DNA from: Paenibacillus xylanilyticus
GTDB taxonomy: Bacteria; Bacillota; Bacilli; Paenibacillales; Paenibacillaceae
Assembly (NCBI RefSeq): GCF_009664365.1
Contig: NZ_CP044310.1
Coordinates: 3,917,001-3,981,000, forward strand
Direction of reading: 5' to 3'
DNA length: 64,000 nt
Under the pieces are notes generated by a model that saw nothing but the letters and a program-made list of their open reading frames with translations, made no database searches and was not told the DNA's origin. Shown here one piece after another: positions 9,291 to 17,180 of this stretch. Made by a program: the position numbers and the translations under genes. Numbering within the stretch: position 1 is the first letter of the stretch; every line of letters starts with the position of its first letter.

Positions 9291-9581
9291 ATGAGCAACC
9301 GATGCGAATTATGCGGTAGAGAGCCTGTGGAAACAACAGTTCATCATCTCACGCCCAAGGAAATGGGCGGTACTTTCATGCCTACTGCTGATCTATGTAT
9401 TCCGTGTCATAAACAAATTCATTCGCTGTTTACCAACCAGGATCTTATCCGTCTCCATTTAACAGACATTCAGGCACTACGAGAGAATGAACGAATGGCC
9501 CCATTTGTTCGTTGGATTCGCAAACAGCCACCTTCCACCATTCCCCGGACACGCAAATCCAATCACGTTCGCAGATCCTAA
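9291..9581 (+). CDS. Small HNH-type zinc protein
   Basis: 96-residue protein with a zinc-knuckle HNH core: CELCG at residues 5-9, the THHLTPKEMGG segment that would supply the catalytic His, CIPCHKQIH as the second Cys pair, and the final His. HNH proteins of this size are usually annotated as endonucleases, but neither a target nor a partner gene is visible. It has a clear GGAGGAG ribosome binding site. It is divergent from moeA and convergent with the DUF4247 gene, sharing the hairpin after it. Nuclease activity is inferred from the motif only. Confidence 0.75.
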   Translation: MSNRCELCGREPVETTVHHLTPKEMGGTFMPTADLCIPCHKQIHSLFTNQDLIRLHLTDIQALRENERMAPFVRWIRKQPPSTIPRTRKSNHVRRS

Positions 9582-9610
9582 TTCAAACGATACTTCCCCA
9601 TATAAAAACA

Positions 9611-9676
9611 AAAAGAACAGCCACAAGGTGAGCTTGCGCATGGCAGCATTTATTCTGCCTTACCTTGTGGCTGTTC
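9611..9676 (-). terminator. Long terminator hairpin between HNH and DUF4247 genes
   Basis: Perfect 15-bp inverted repeat GAACAGCCACAAGGT with a 32-base loop that contains a second small hairpin (GGCAG/CTGCC). On the minus strand it runs into TTTTTGTTTTT, so it mainly ends the pspA-DUF4247 operon; on the plus strand the T run is weak. Confidence 0.8.
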
Positions 9677-9709
9677 TCTATAAACTCTTCAGGCTGGCAG
9701 ATCTCGTCT

Positions 9710-10444
9710 TTATCTTCGCCTCATGATTCGTCCGCCGCCTACCCTTGTTTTGGGTTTCTTATAAGAGCTCTTTGGTGAATTGAACAATCCACCGCTTTTG
9801 TTACGTTCGACGGTACCGGTGCTCGGTTCCTTTTTTCGGCTAAACAATCCACCGCCTGAACCTACACTAGTATCGGTGTCTCCTCCCCGCCGGGTAATGG
9901 ATCCTTTTCGATCAACCGTGATAGGCGGAGCCGCCTTTTTGTCATTGCTTGTTGGTGCACGATAAGTACCTTGATTCGGTTTGTACGTATCACGATCGGT
10001 GTACCCTCTGTACTTTCCGTATCCGCTGCCGCCAAAGGAATCAAACAAATTGCCAATGAGCGTTGCGGTCAAATACCCCTGTAAAAAGGAAGAATCATAA
10101 TTCTGGCGTACGTATTCCTTGGAATCCACCTCAATTAAGGTATCTTCCTTCTTGTTCGGGTCCTGCTGCAAATGATAATACTGGTCCTGATACACCAGGA
10201 ACATCCGCTCTTCATTTTCCGCCGAGATCTGATCAGGTTTTCGCTGTTCCGATAATTCCTGAGCCACTTCCGGAACCGAACGGTCGGCAGCCCGATACAC
10301 ATAGGATGTCGTATTGCCACTGCCACTTACAGACTCAAGCGGATAAGTGTCCTGAACGGAAGGCATCCCGCACGCGGACAACAGGGACATGACAAGGCTG
10401 AGGACCAGCATTAATTTTAATCCAAGTGCCATGCGCTTTTTCAT
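9710..10444 (-). CDS. DUF4247 family lipoprotein
   Basis: Probable exported lipoprotein, 244 residues. The N-terminus is a lipoprotein signal with lipobox LLSAC, cysteine at residue 25. The middle section (about 35-150) is the DUF4247-like region with ERMFLVYQDQYYHL and GYLTATLIGNLFDSF. The last 90 residues are Gly/Ser/Lys/Arg-rich and contain two GGLF repeats, ending in a strongly basic tail that could touch nucleic acid or anionic wall polymer. Fourth and last gene of the PspA-type operon. Function is unknown; co-occurrence of DUF350, DUF4178 and DUF4247 with PspA points to envelope stress. Confidence 0.75.
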   Translation of the reverse strand: MKKRMALGLKLMLVLSLVMSLLSACGMPSVQDTYPLESVSGSGNTTSYVYRAADRSVPEVAQELSEQRKPDQISAENEERMFLVYQDQYYHLQQDPNKKEDTLIEVDSKEYVRQNYDSSFLQGYLTATLIGNLFDSFGGSGYGKYRGYTDRDTYKPNQGTYRAPTSNDKKAAPPITVDRKGSITRRGGDTDTSVGSGGGLFSRKKEPSTGTVERNKSGGLFNSPKSSYKKPKTRVGGGRIMRRR

Positions 10445-10455
10445 TGGAACCTCTC

Positions 10456-10962
10456 CTAGCTCGAACGAATCACTTTGATATCCGCAGGAAGAATGGACTC
10501 ACCTTCATACAGAGTAAATCTTCTGTCTTGCCATTCCACACGCAGAAGCATGTTATCATCAGACTGGTACTGCCAAACCAATTGCTCTCCAGCCTGACCA
10601 TAAGGTGTCCTGCCGGCAGTGGTAACCATTCCTCCATATTCTTCCTCCAGATGATACGCGCGTCCGTCCAGATCGAGTAAGGTTGGGACTTCGTCTGGTG
10701 CGTCAAGACGGCCATCAATTGGCGTATAGAGGGAATAACGTGTCAATTCTCTTTCTTCTACATGCAAATGTCTAAACGTTGTACCGTCCTGCAGTGTGAG
10801 TACCACCGCTTTTCTCGCACGATGCTGCACCCGCCCCACAACTTCATACGTAACGAGCGAGACCTCACAGATATCTCCAGGCTCAAGGTCCAGCATGGTT
10901 TTCTCTGCTCGTGGTGGTTCGGGTTTGGCTAGTATTCCTTTAATCCGTTTCCATACACTCAT
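10456..10962 (-). CDS. DUF4178 domain protein
   Basis: 168-residue soluble protein resembling DUF4178. Recognisable features are an N-terminal KRIKGILAKP, then LEPGDICEVSLVTYEVVGRV and a C-terminal beta-rich half (LRVEWQDRRFTLYEGE). The start is taken at 10962 because GGGAG is 8 bases upstream; the ATG two codons earlier is too close to that site. It lies 23 bases after the DUF350 gene and 11 bases before the DUF4247 gene. Biochemical role unknown; the family is repeatedly found with DUF350 membrane proteins. Confidence 0.75.
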   Translation of the reverse strand: MSVWKRIKGILAKPEPPRAEKTMLDLEPGDICEVSLVTYEVVGRVQHRARKAVVLTLQDGTTFRHLHVEERELTRYSLYTPIDGRLDAPDEVPTLLDLDGRAYHLEEEYGGMVTTAGRTPYGQAGEQLVWQYQSDDNMLLRVEWQDRRFTLYEGESILPADIKVIRSS

Positions 10963-10985
10963 ACCCATTACTCCCGTTCGTTATC

Positions 10986-11387
10986 TTATAAACAAGCTGC
11001 AATAATTAATGCGCCCACAATGTGCAAAGCACCGGAGAACAAGCCATATCCTGTCTTCCCTTGCTGAATTCCTGTGTCCAGATCAAGATTGGCCCATGTG
11101 CGAATCATAAAGTGTACAACGCTCTCCAGAATAAGCAGGATGACAAATGAAACAACCGACACAAGCAGCGCTTCACCCAGATGACCCGCAGTCGAAATCG
11201 AAGTGGCAAGCACATAGCCTTGAGCAAACAGCTTCATGACCATCCGTGTCGTAACCGCCATGTTCCCTGCCTTAACTTCCGCAAAATCCTTATACTTCGT
11301 AAACAATGAATCCACATACATCAAAACAAAAAGCAAAACCGAGCCAGATAACGTCCAGACCAGCATCGCCAAAATGTTCAAATCCAT
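10986..11387 (-). CDS. DUF350 (YjfL-type) membrane protein
   Basis: 133-residue integral membrane protein with four hydrophobic segments, at about residues 5-24, 45-65, 72-93 and 113-132. It matches the DUF350 family, whose members pair as two-helix repeats. It is the second gene of the operon that starts with PspA. Role unproven; a membrane partner for the soluble DUF4178 protein is a reasonable inference. Confidence 0.78.
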   Translation of the reverse strand: MDLNILAMLVWTLSGSVLLFVLMYVDSLFTKYKDFAEVKAGNMAVTTRMVMKLFAQGYVLATSISTAGHLGEALLVSVVSFVILLILESVVHFMIRTWANLDLDTGIQQGKTGYGLFSGALHIVGALIIAACL

Positions 11388-11483
11388 TTACACAGCCCCC
11401 ACTTATCAACATGAACCGCATTTAAAAGCGAAGGAGAAACGCTGTCTCTCCTCCGCCAGTGAACCCTGCCTGAGATGCAAGGT

Positions 11484-12155
11484 TTAGTTCTTATTTTCGT
11501 ACTGCTTCATGAGTGCCGCCAGTTCATCCTCAACGGCCTGATCTTTGCCGAGTTTCTCGAACTCTTCATCCAGTGATTTTCCTTTGGAAGACATTTCGTT
11601 GCTCGCTTCAGCCTGTGCTTCCATTTGCATCATTTTCTCTTCCATACGTTTCATGCCAGCACTAGCTGTATCGGAACTGAATCCGTTCAGCGCTTTGTTG
11701 ATTTCGGTTTGTGCTTTTGCTGCATTATAACGCGCTACCAGCGTTTCGCGCTTATTTTTCATTTGTGTCAATTGCTTGCGCATTTCATCCAGCTTGCCGC
11801 GCAGATTGTCTGCAGCAGCCTTATTCTGATCATAGCTTGTTTTATATTCTGCCATTTTTACTTCGGCAGCTTTTTTCTCTTCCAGAGCCCGGCGAGCCAG
11901 ATCCATGTTCTGTGCACGTGCTGCAGTATGAGCTTGCTCCTCACGTTTCTTCACCAATGCTTCCTGTTCCTCGAACAGCTGCTTGAATTTTTTCTCAATC
12001 GCGATTTGTTGTGCTACAGCCTTTTCTGCATCTTCCAGATCTTCCTGCATATCACGGATATATTGATCCGTCATTTTGATTGGATCTTCTGCCTTGTCAA
12101 TAATGGCATTAATGTTAGACATCGTTAAATCACGCAAACGTTTGAAAATGGACAT
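11484..12155 (-). CDS. pspA: PspA/IM30 family envelope-stress protein
   Basis: Membrane-associated coiled-coil protein that binds damaged membranes, 223 residues. The N-terminal amphipathic helix MSIFKRLRDLTMSNINA is typical of PspA, and the following EDPIKMTDQYIRDM is the family signature. Residues 40-170 form an almost continuous coiled coil rich in Glu, Lys and Ala. The start is the ATG at 12155, which has GGAGGAATA upstream; the longer frame lacks family similarity. First gene of an operon with DUF350, DUF4178 and DUF4247. Upstream lies a sigma-W-like promoter, as known for pspA-type genes of Bacillus subtilis. Confidence 0.9.
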   Translation of the reverse strand: MSIFKRLRDLTMSNINAIIDKAEDPIKMTDQYIRDMQEDLEDAEKAVAQQIAIEKKFKQLFEEQEALVKKREEQAHTAARAQNMDLARRALEEKKAAEVKMAEYKTSYDQNKAAADNLRGKLDEMRKQLTQMKNKRETLVARYNAAKAQTEINKALNGFSSDTASAGMKRMEEKMMQMEAQAEASNEMSSKGKSLDEEFEKLGKDQAVEDELAALMKQYENKN

Positions 12156-12213
12156 TATGGTATTCCTCCTAGTCGATATTACATCCTTGTATATAATCAT
12201 ACATACGTGGTAA

Positions 12214-12239
12214 CCTTCATCCCGTTTCAATTTTACCAA
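12214..12239 (-). promoter_or_regulatory. Sigma-W-like ECF promoter of the pspA operon
   Basis: On the minus strand TGAAAC is followed, after exactly 16 bases, by CGTA. This is the published consensus for sigma-W and related ECF sigma factors of Bacillus. The expected start of transcription is about 50 bases before the pspA ATG. Confidence 0.75.
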
Positions 12240-12279
12240 AAAAAATCATAAAACACGATTCCGGCTTACCCAAAATCTA

Positions 12280-12621
12280 CTATTTAATATCATTCGCCAG
12301 GGTTAAATGGTCTTCGAGCAGCTTCTCCGCCGTCTGTACGATCTCATCGATCTGTACACGTGTAATGGCGTCAAAATGAATCCCCATAATGACGGTTACG
12401 GTCACCTTAAGAGAATTTGCGGCCTTACGTGCAAGACGCTCACACAATTCCTGTTCCTTATGCCCTGGAATATGGACTGCCGTCCCCACCACGCGTTCTC
12501 TTTCCGGATAAAAGGTCGCCACAGCCCCTATATGAGCTTTCCCACCCGTGACCAAAAATATCTTATCTTCTCCAGCTTCAAAGACCTGCAAACGAACTGA
12601 TTTCAAATCATACGTACTCAT
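12280..12621 (-). CDS. Small conserved protein, LpdD-like domain
   Basis: 113-residue cytosolic protein from the ATG at 12621; the longer frame to 12690 adds residues without evident domain character. It carries GGKAHIGAVATFYP, a short loop, PGHKEQELCERLARKA, and VTVIMGIHFDAITR. These resemble the small proteins classed with the LpdD subunit of gallate decarboxylase (a proposed prenylated-flavin chaperone). That family call is from memory of the motif pattern and is not certain. No UbiD/UbiX-type genes are nearby. It lies upstream of the pspA promoter and reads in the same direction. Confidence 0.5.
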   Translation of the reverse strand: MSTYDLKSVRLQVFEAGEDKIFLVTGGKAHIGAVATFYPERERVVGTAVHIPGHKEQELCERLARKAANSLKVTVTVIMGIHFDAITRVQIDEIVQTAEKLLEDHLTLANDIK

Positions 12622-12772
12622 CCTAATCCACCCATCCTTTGTGTGTATATGTAATGGTGGAATTATGAGCTTATCGACTGAATTGGACAATGAAACTTCT
12701 CACATTTATGCATAATGAACCATCACCGCGGGCATACCAAAGAGAACGCAATTTGACAAGGGAGGCTATATC

Positions 12773-13564
12773 ATGCGTATTCGCCTCATCGCATTCTCCA
12801 TGTTGATCCTTATATTTATGAGTGGAAGCTATTTACCTGGACAAGTGCTGGCAAAAACCGATCCAGAGAGCATACCTGCTGCAGAGCCGGATTTATCTGA
12901 GGATGAACAGCTGACACTCGGTCAGCTCAGGCAGAAATATGCCGATACGTTCAAAACCAATGGGCCTTCAACCAGACAGGTAGCACTAACTTTTGATGAT
13001 GTGCCTGATCCGCGCTTCACTCCACAGGTATTGGATATTTTAAAGAAATATAATGTAAAAGCAACCTTTTTTATTGTTGGCAACCGGGCAGAGAAACATC
13101 CCGACCTCGTCAGACGAATCGTTAGGGAAGGTCACATTGTTGGGAACCACAGTTACAACCACCCTGAATTCAGCAAGCTGTCTTTGAATGCTTTTCGCAA
13201 ACAAATTCTACATACCGGCGACATTATTCGTAAACTGACCGGGTATACACCTAAAATGATTCGTCCTCCATACGGGGACATTAATGAGAAACAGCTGCAA
13301 TGGGCCGCAAGACAGCAATACAGCATCGTCAACTGGAATGTGGATTCGCTGGATTGGAAAGGCCTCAGCAAAGAGGAAGTGAAGCAGAATGTTTTATCTG
13401 CAGTCAAGCCAGGCTCCATCATTCTTCAGCATGCGGGCGGAGGCGTGGGCTCCAATCTGTCCGGTACCATCGGAGCACTTCCGGAGATTATAGATGAACT
13501 GCGATGCAGGGGCTTCAATCTGGTGACTTTGGACGAAATGCTGCAATTGCCAAAAAGCAAATAA
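12773..13564 (+). CDS. Polysaccharide deacetylase (CE4 family), exported
   Basis: Metal-dependent N-deacetylase of the NodB fold, 263 residues, acting on peptidoglycan or related glycans outside the membrane. It has a signal-anchor region at residues 1-27. CE4 motifs are complete: TFDD (73-76), HSYNH (126-130) giving the two metal-binding histidines, RPPYG (164-168), the Trp-containing motif 4 region VDSLDWKG, and ILQHAGG as motif 5. A GGGAGG ribosome binding site precedes the ATG. Single gene, convergent with the LysM-3D gene. Similar to the PdaA/PdaB-type deacetylases of spore formers, though a spore role is not shown. Confidence 0.87.
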   Translation: MRIRLIAFSMLILIFMSGSYLPGQVLAKTDPESIPAAEPDLSEDEQLTLGQLRQKYADTFKTNGPSTRQVALTFDDVPDPRFTPQVLDILKKYNVKATFFIVGNRAEKHPDLVRRIVREGHIVGNHSYNHPEFSKLSLNAFRKQILHTGDIIRKLTGYTPKMIRPPYGDINEKQLQWAARQQYSIVNWNVDSLDWKGLSKEEVKQNVLSAVKPGSIILQHAGGGVGSNLSGTIGALPEIIDELRCRGFNLVTLDEMLQLPKSK

Positions 13565-13621
13565 TGGTTAGACGAAACAACACAAGTTATGAATTAACCA
13601 TTTTGCGCGTGTTAATAAAGA

Positions 13622-13670
13622 CAAAGGGTACCCTTATTTCACGTTAATCGTGAATAAAGGCACCCTTTTG
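13622..13670. terminator. Hairpin between convergent deacetylase and LysM-3D genes
   Basis: Imperfect stem of about 20 bp (AAAGGGTACCCTTATTTCACG pairing with CGTGAATAAAGGCACCCTTT) with short T runs on both sides, consistent with a shared bidirectional terminator. Confidence 0.7.
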
Positions 13671-13683
13671 CTGGCACTGATAC

Positions 13684-14358
13684 TTATTTCAAGATATAAA
13701 GTTCAACATCCTGAAAACCGAATGTGCTCACTGACTTCTGGCTCCCAGGAATGAAAATATCAATTCGTTTTCCTTTGATCGCCCCGCCGATATCCCTGGC
13801 AGTAGCCACAAATGCCTGCTTAGGCAGCCCCGGATGGGAGTGACCTGTAACAAGAACCTTCGTACCCAATGGAATCACACTAGGGTCTACGGCAATTGTG
13901 CCGAGTTCAAGTGGATTGCCGAAGTAATCAACAGCACCCCATCCACCATTTTCGGAAGCGGCTGCAGAGTACGCTGTTGCTTTCACATCAATGGACTTAC
14001 TGTAATCAAACGTTTTGCCCCAAGCTTGAACGACTTTATCGTCAGCATTCACATCAAGGCTAGCGGTCGTAATCGTTTTTGCACCCGTAGAGCTCTTCGC
14101 TGCTGGAGCAGCTGAGGCCGTGTTTGCTTTTCCAGGAATCGTAATTTTTAAACCACCATAAATGTTGTAAGGCGAAATATCACTGTTTGCTTTAACCAGT
14201 GTGTTCAGTCCAACTCCATATTGTTTCGATAAGGTATAGAAGGTATCCCCTTCTTTGGCCACGTGAACAGAATCAGCGTGAGCTGGAACGGCCTGAATGA
14301 GCATTGCTGCTGTCAGCAGGGCTGCTGCTGTTTTGGCTATAGTTCTCTTCTTAATCAT
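13684..14358 (-). CDS. LysM and 3D domain cell-wall protein
   Basis: Exported peptidoglycan-binding protein, 224 residues. It has a signal peptide (cleavage after VPAHA, about residue 28), one LysM repeat at 31-76 (HVAKEGDTFYTLSKQYG), an Ala/Ser/Thr linker, and a C-terminal 3D domain at about 125-222. The three aspartates naming the domain are in IAVDPSVIPLG, TARDIGG and KRIDIFIP. 3D domains are the catalytic core of lytic-transglycosylase-like wall enzymes such as YocH. A ribosome binding site GGGAGG lies just upstream, and directly before it is a c-di-AMP riboswitch, which ties expression to turgor and wall homeostasis. Confidence 0.9.
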   Translation of the reverse strand: MIKKRTIAKTAAALLTAAMLIQAVPAHADSVHVAKEGDTFYTLSKQYGVGLNTLVKANSDISPYNIYGGLKITIPGKANTASAAPAAKSSTGAKTITTASLDVNADDKVVQAWGKTFDYSKSIDVKATAYSAAASENGGWGAVDYFGNPLELGTIAVDPSVIPLGTKVLVTGHSHPGLPKQAFVATARDIGGAIKGKRIDIFIPGSQKSVSTFGFQDVELYILK

Positions 14359-14377
14359 GGTCTTCCTCCCTCATTGT

Positions 14378-14555
14378 GCCTGCGAAGTTAGTTGTCGGAT
14401 TCGGATGGAGGAAACCACCCTATAGGTCTCTGTTACATTCGTCTTGCGTTATGTACCCCTAATTCACCCCAAGCAGCGTGCTTATCAATCTTCCCCTCCA
14501 CGGTCTGCATCGTTACATCCTCCACACTTCCTCCTCAGGAAGTTTCGGCAGGAAC
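14378..14555 (-). ncRNA. c-di-AMP riboswitch (ydaO/yuaA class)
   Basis: The minus-strand leader of the LysM-3D gene contains the conserved blocks of this class in order: TGCCGAAACTTCC near 14550, TTGGGGTGAATTAGGGG near 14468, and the 3' block CCGAATCCGACAACTAAC followed by TTCGCAGGC ending at 14378. The 3' end is about 20 bases before the ATG, so the ligand could control translation or a nearby stop of transcription. The class is known to turn off wall hydrolase genes when c-di-AMP is high. Confidence 0.9.
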
Positions 14556-14724
14556 AATATATCACAATTTTGTAACCAGGGACCGTAGTAAATGTTACCA
14601 ACTGTTTTAAACAACACATAATGCTGCTTAGAAATAAGGATTTTTCTTATTAAAGAGCGATCAAGCAGCTATGGAACGATGACAGAAAAGTTACTTTTAC
14701 AACAATGGATACTTATCCATGCAC

Positions 14725-14764
14725 AAAAAACAACCCTGCAAACGTGACGTGAGCAAGGTTGTTT
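14725..14764 (-). terminator. Rho-independent terminator of the amino-acid ABC operon
   Basis: Stem AAACAACCCTGC / GCAAGGTTGTTT with one mismatch, followed by a T run on the minus strand, about 60 bases past the ATPase stop codon. Confidence 0.8.
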
Positions 14765-14823
14765 GATTTCGTTTTTTGTTCGTTCTTATTCATGCGGTTT
14801 ACTGACTGGATCATGCTCAAAGG

Positions 14824-15555
14824 CTATGACAAGACTTTACCGAGGAAGTCACGCGTACGTGGATGCTTAGGCTGACCAAATACTTCATCTGGTGTCCCCT
14901 CTTCCACAATGACACCGCCATCCATAAAGATGATGCGATCACCGACTTCACGGGCGAAGCCCATCTCGTGGGTAACGATAACCATAGTCATGCCGCCTTC
15001 AGCCAGGCGTTTCATAACGTCGAGCACTTCACCAACCATTTCAGGGTCAAGTGCAGATGTCGGCTCGTCAAACAGCATCACATGCGGCTGCATCGCAAGC
15101 GCTCTGGCAATAGCAATCCGCTGCTTCTGTCCACCAGACAGCTGACTCGGATAAGCATCTTTTTTATCCAACAGCCCCACGGTTTTAAGCAAGTCTGCGG
15201 CAATCTGCTTGGCTTCCTGTGCAGACTGTTTTTTGACTTTAATCGGGGCAATGGTAATGTTTTGCTCCACAGTTTTATGCGGAAACAGATTAAAGTGCTG
15301 GAACACCATCCCCATTTTCTCCCGCGTTGCATTAATGTTGTGTTTGGGATCCGTGATCGATACGCCTTCGAAATTAATCTCACCTGAAGTAGGCTGCTCC
15401 AACAGGTTAAGACAGCGCAGGAAGGTACTTTTGCCTGATCCTGAAGGACCAATCACAACAACGACCTCGCCCTTGCCAATTGAGACATCTATGCCTTTTA
15501 GTACTTCGTTTTTGTCGTAGGATTTGTGTAATTGTCTAACGTCTATCACTTGCAC
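14824..15555 (-). CDS. Polar amino-acid ABC transporter, ATP-binding protein (GlnQ type)
   Basis: Nucleotide-binding subunit of an importer, 243 residues. Walker A is GPSGSGKST (34-42), the Q loop is VFQHFNLFP, the signature LSGGQKQR, Walker [14 protein letters not shown] and the H loop IVTHEMGFA. Closest in character to GlnQ/ArtP-type ATPases for polar amino acids. Start is GTG, overlapping the end of the upstream gene by 20 bases, so translation is probably coupled. With the fused binding protein-permease it makes a two-gene complete importer. The exact amino acid is unknown; glutamine or glutamate is usual. Confidence 0.9.
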   Translation of the reverse strand: MQVIDVRQLHKSYDKNEVLKGIDVSIGKGEVVVVIGPSGSGKSTFLRCLNLLEQPTSGEINFEGVSITDPKHNINATREKMGMVFQHFNLFPHKTVEQNITIAPIKVKKQSAQEAKQIAADLLKTVGLLDKKDAYPSQLSGGQKQRIAIARALAMQPHVMLFDEPTSALDPEMVGEVLDVMKRLAEGGMTMVIVTHEMGFAREVGDRIIFMDGGVIVEEGTPDEVFGQPKHPRTRDFLGKVLS

Positions 15556-16999
15556 TCAACTTCCTTTCCAGTCGACCCAGCAGCTTGGACAAAATAAATG
15601 TCAATACAAAGTATATGGCTGCTGCAATAAGGAACGGATTCATTCCTTGGTACGTAATGTTTTTGACTACACTTGCCTGATACATGATATCAACCATACC
15701 AATGACCGAGATAATGGAAGATTCCTTGATGATCGTTACGAATTCATTACCGATAGCAGGCAGCACAGCTTTGAAGGCCTGTGGCAAAATAATAAATCTC
15801 ATGGCCGCGGCTCTACCCATCCCAAGCGAACGGGCTGCTTCCAGTTGACCGCGGTCAACGCCTTGAATCCCTGCACGGAAGATCTCTGCAAGGTAAGCAC
15901 CACTATTGATGGAAAGAGTTAAGATACCCGCCTGAAGAGGCGAGAACGTAATACCAAATGTCAAGGCAAGACCATAATAAATAATCATCAATTGAACCAG
16001 CATCGGCGTACCACGAATGACTTCTACATAAGCCGTACCAATCCACCGCAAAATTGCTGTATCATGCATTCGGAACAGGCAAATGATCAAACCAATGATT
16101 ACCCCGAAGATTACACCAAGTGCAGACAATAAGAGGGTATAACCCACGCCCGTAGCATAGAAGCTTTTGTACTGCCAGAATACTTCAAAAATATTTGGCG
16201 ATGCGACCTCACGGTCTGCCATCAATTGACTGGCTTCCGTTACCATCTGATCAATTTTATTTTCACTCTTCAATCGTTCAAGCGTACCATTAACGGCATT
16301 AAGCAACTCCGTATTGCCTTTGCGAATCCCGATCGCTGCTGCTACTTGCTCTTCGTCCGGAACCGCAGGAGCAAGTCCAATCATATCGTCCAGGTAGCCT
16401 GCGGCAACCGTATCTTCTACGATTGCAGCGTTGATCCGCTTCGTCTGAAGTTGAAGCACAATGTCCGAGATTTTATCAAGAGACGTCAGCTTGACTCCAG
16501 GAATCTTCTGTCCGATCGTTTCCTGAATCGAACCTTTCTGTGCTCCGATTTTTTCATTTTCCAGTGCAGCCATGGTTGGGTATTTGTCTTTATCCTCATT
16601 GCGAACCATGATGACTTGTTTCGATTTATAGTAGGTATCCGAGAAGTCGATACTTTTTTTGCGGTCCTCTGTCGGTGTCATGCCTGAAATAACGATATCC
16701 ACGCGTCCACTCTGCAAGGCAGGCAGCAGGCCGTCAAAACCCATATCTTCTATGACAAGTTCTACGCCCAGATCGGCAGCAATCTCTTTGGCAATGGCAA
16801 TATCAAATCCGACAATCTCATCCTTGCCATTAATCACTTTATGGAATTCATATGGTGCAAAGTCGGCACTCGTGCCGAGAACCAATTTTTTACTGTCTGA
16901 AGTGCCCGTAGTTCCACTTGCCAGCGCCGAAGGAACGGCAGCCGTCAATAAAACGACAAAGGTCAACAGCATCATGGTGTAACGACTAATCAATTTCAA
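15536..16999 (-). CDS. Amino-acid ABC transporter fusion: substrate-binding protein plus permease (GlnP-like)
   Basis: One polypeptide of 487 residues holds an exported solute-binding domain (about residues 35-265, SBP family 3, with [10 protein letters not shown] and [14 protein letters not shown]) and then a membrane permease domain (about 275-480) with the EAA-type loop [22 protein letters not shown]. The N-terminus is a signal peptide ending near SALAS. The start is placed at the TTG at 16999, after GGGGAGAACAGGG; the upstream ATG at 17038 lies only about 9 bases from the predicted transcription start. Such fusions are known in lactococcal GlnP. It pairs with the downstream ATPase. Confidence 0.88.
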   Translation of the reverse strand: MKLISRYTMMLLTFVVLLTAAVPSALASGTTGTSDSKKLVLGTSADFAPYEFHKVINGKDEIVGFDIAIAKEIAADLGVELVIEDMGFDGLLPALQSGRVDIVISGMTPTEDRKKSIDFSDTYYKSKQVIMVRNEDKDKYPTMAALENEKIGAQKGSIQETIGQKIPGVKLTSLDKISDIVLQLQTKRINAAIVEDTVAAGYLDDMIGLAPAVPDEEQVAAAIGIRKGNTELLNAVNGTLERLKSENKIDQMVTEASQLMADREVASPNIFEVFWQYKSFYATGVGYTLLLSALGVIFGVIIGLIICLFRMHDTAILRWIGTAYVEVIRGTPMLVQLMIIYYGLALTFGITFSPLQAGILTLSINSGAYLAEIFRAGIQGVDRGQLEAARSLGMGRAAAMRFIILPQAFKAVLPAIGNEFVTIIKESSIISVIGMVDIMYQASVVKNITYQGMNPFLIAAAIYFVLTFILSKLLGRLERKLSASDRR

Positions 17000-17053
17000 C
17001 CCTGTTCTCCCCTTATAATACATTATGTGCTTCCTCATGTTGATGCCTGAGTC

Positions 17054-17082
17054 ATTATAAAGTACAATGCATGATTATGCAA
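17054..17082 (-). promoter_or_regulatory. Sigma-A promoter of the amino-acid ABC operon
   Basis: On the minus strand TTGCAT and TATAAT are separated by 17 bases. Transcription would start near 17047, leaving a leader of about 48 bases before the TTG start at 16999. Confidence 0.75.
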
Positions 17083-17180
17083 TGAGTTTTCAACTTACAA
17101 ATCCTGACTTGTTTCTGAAAAAACCAAGCAAACATGATATAATGACTAAATTATTTTCATTTTGCACGAAGGAGTTCACG

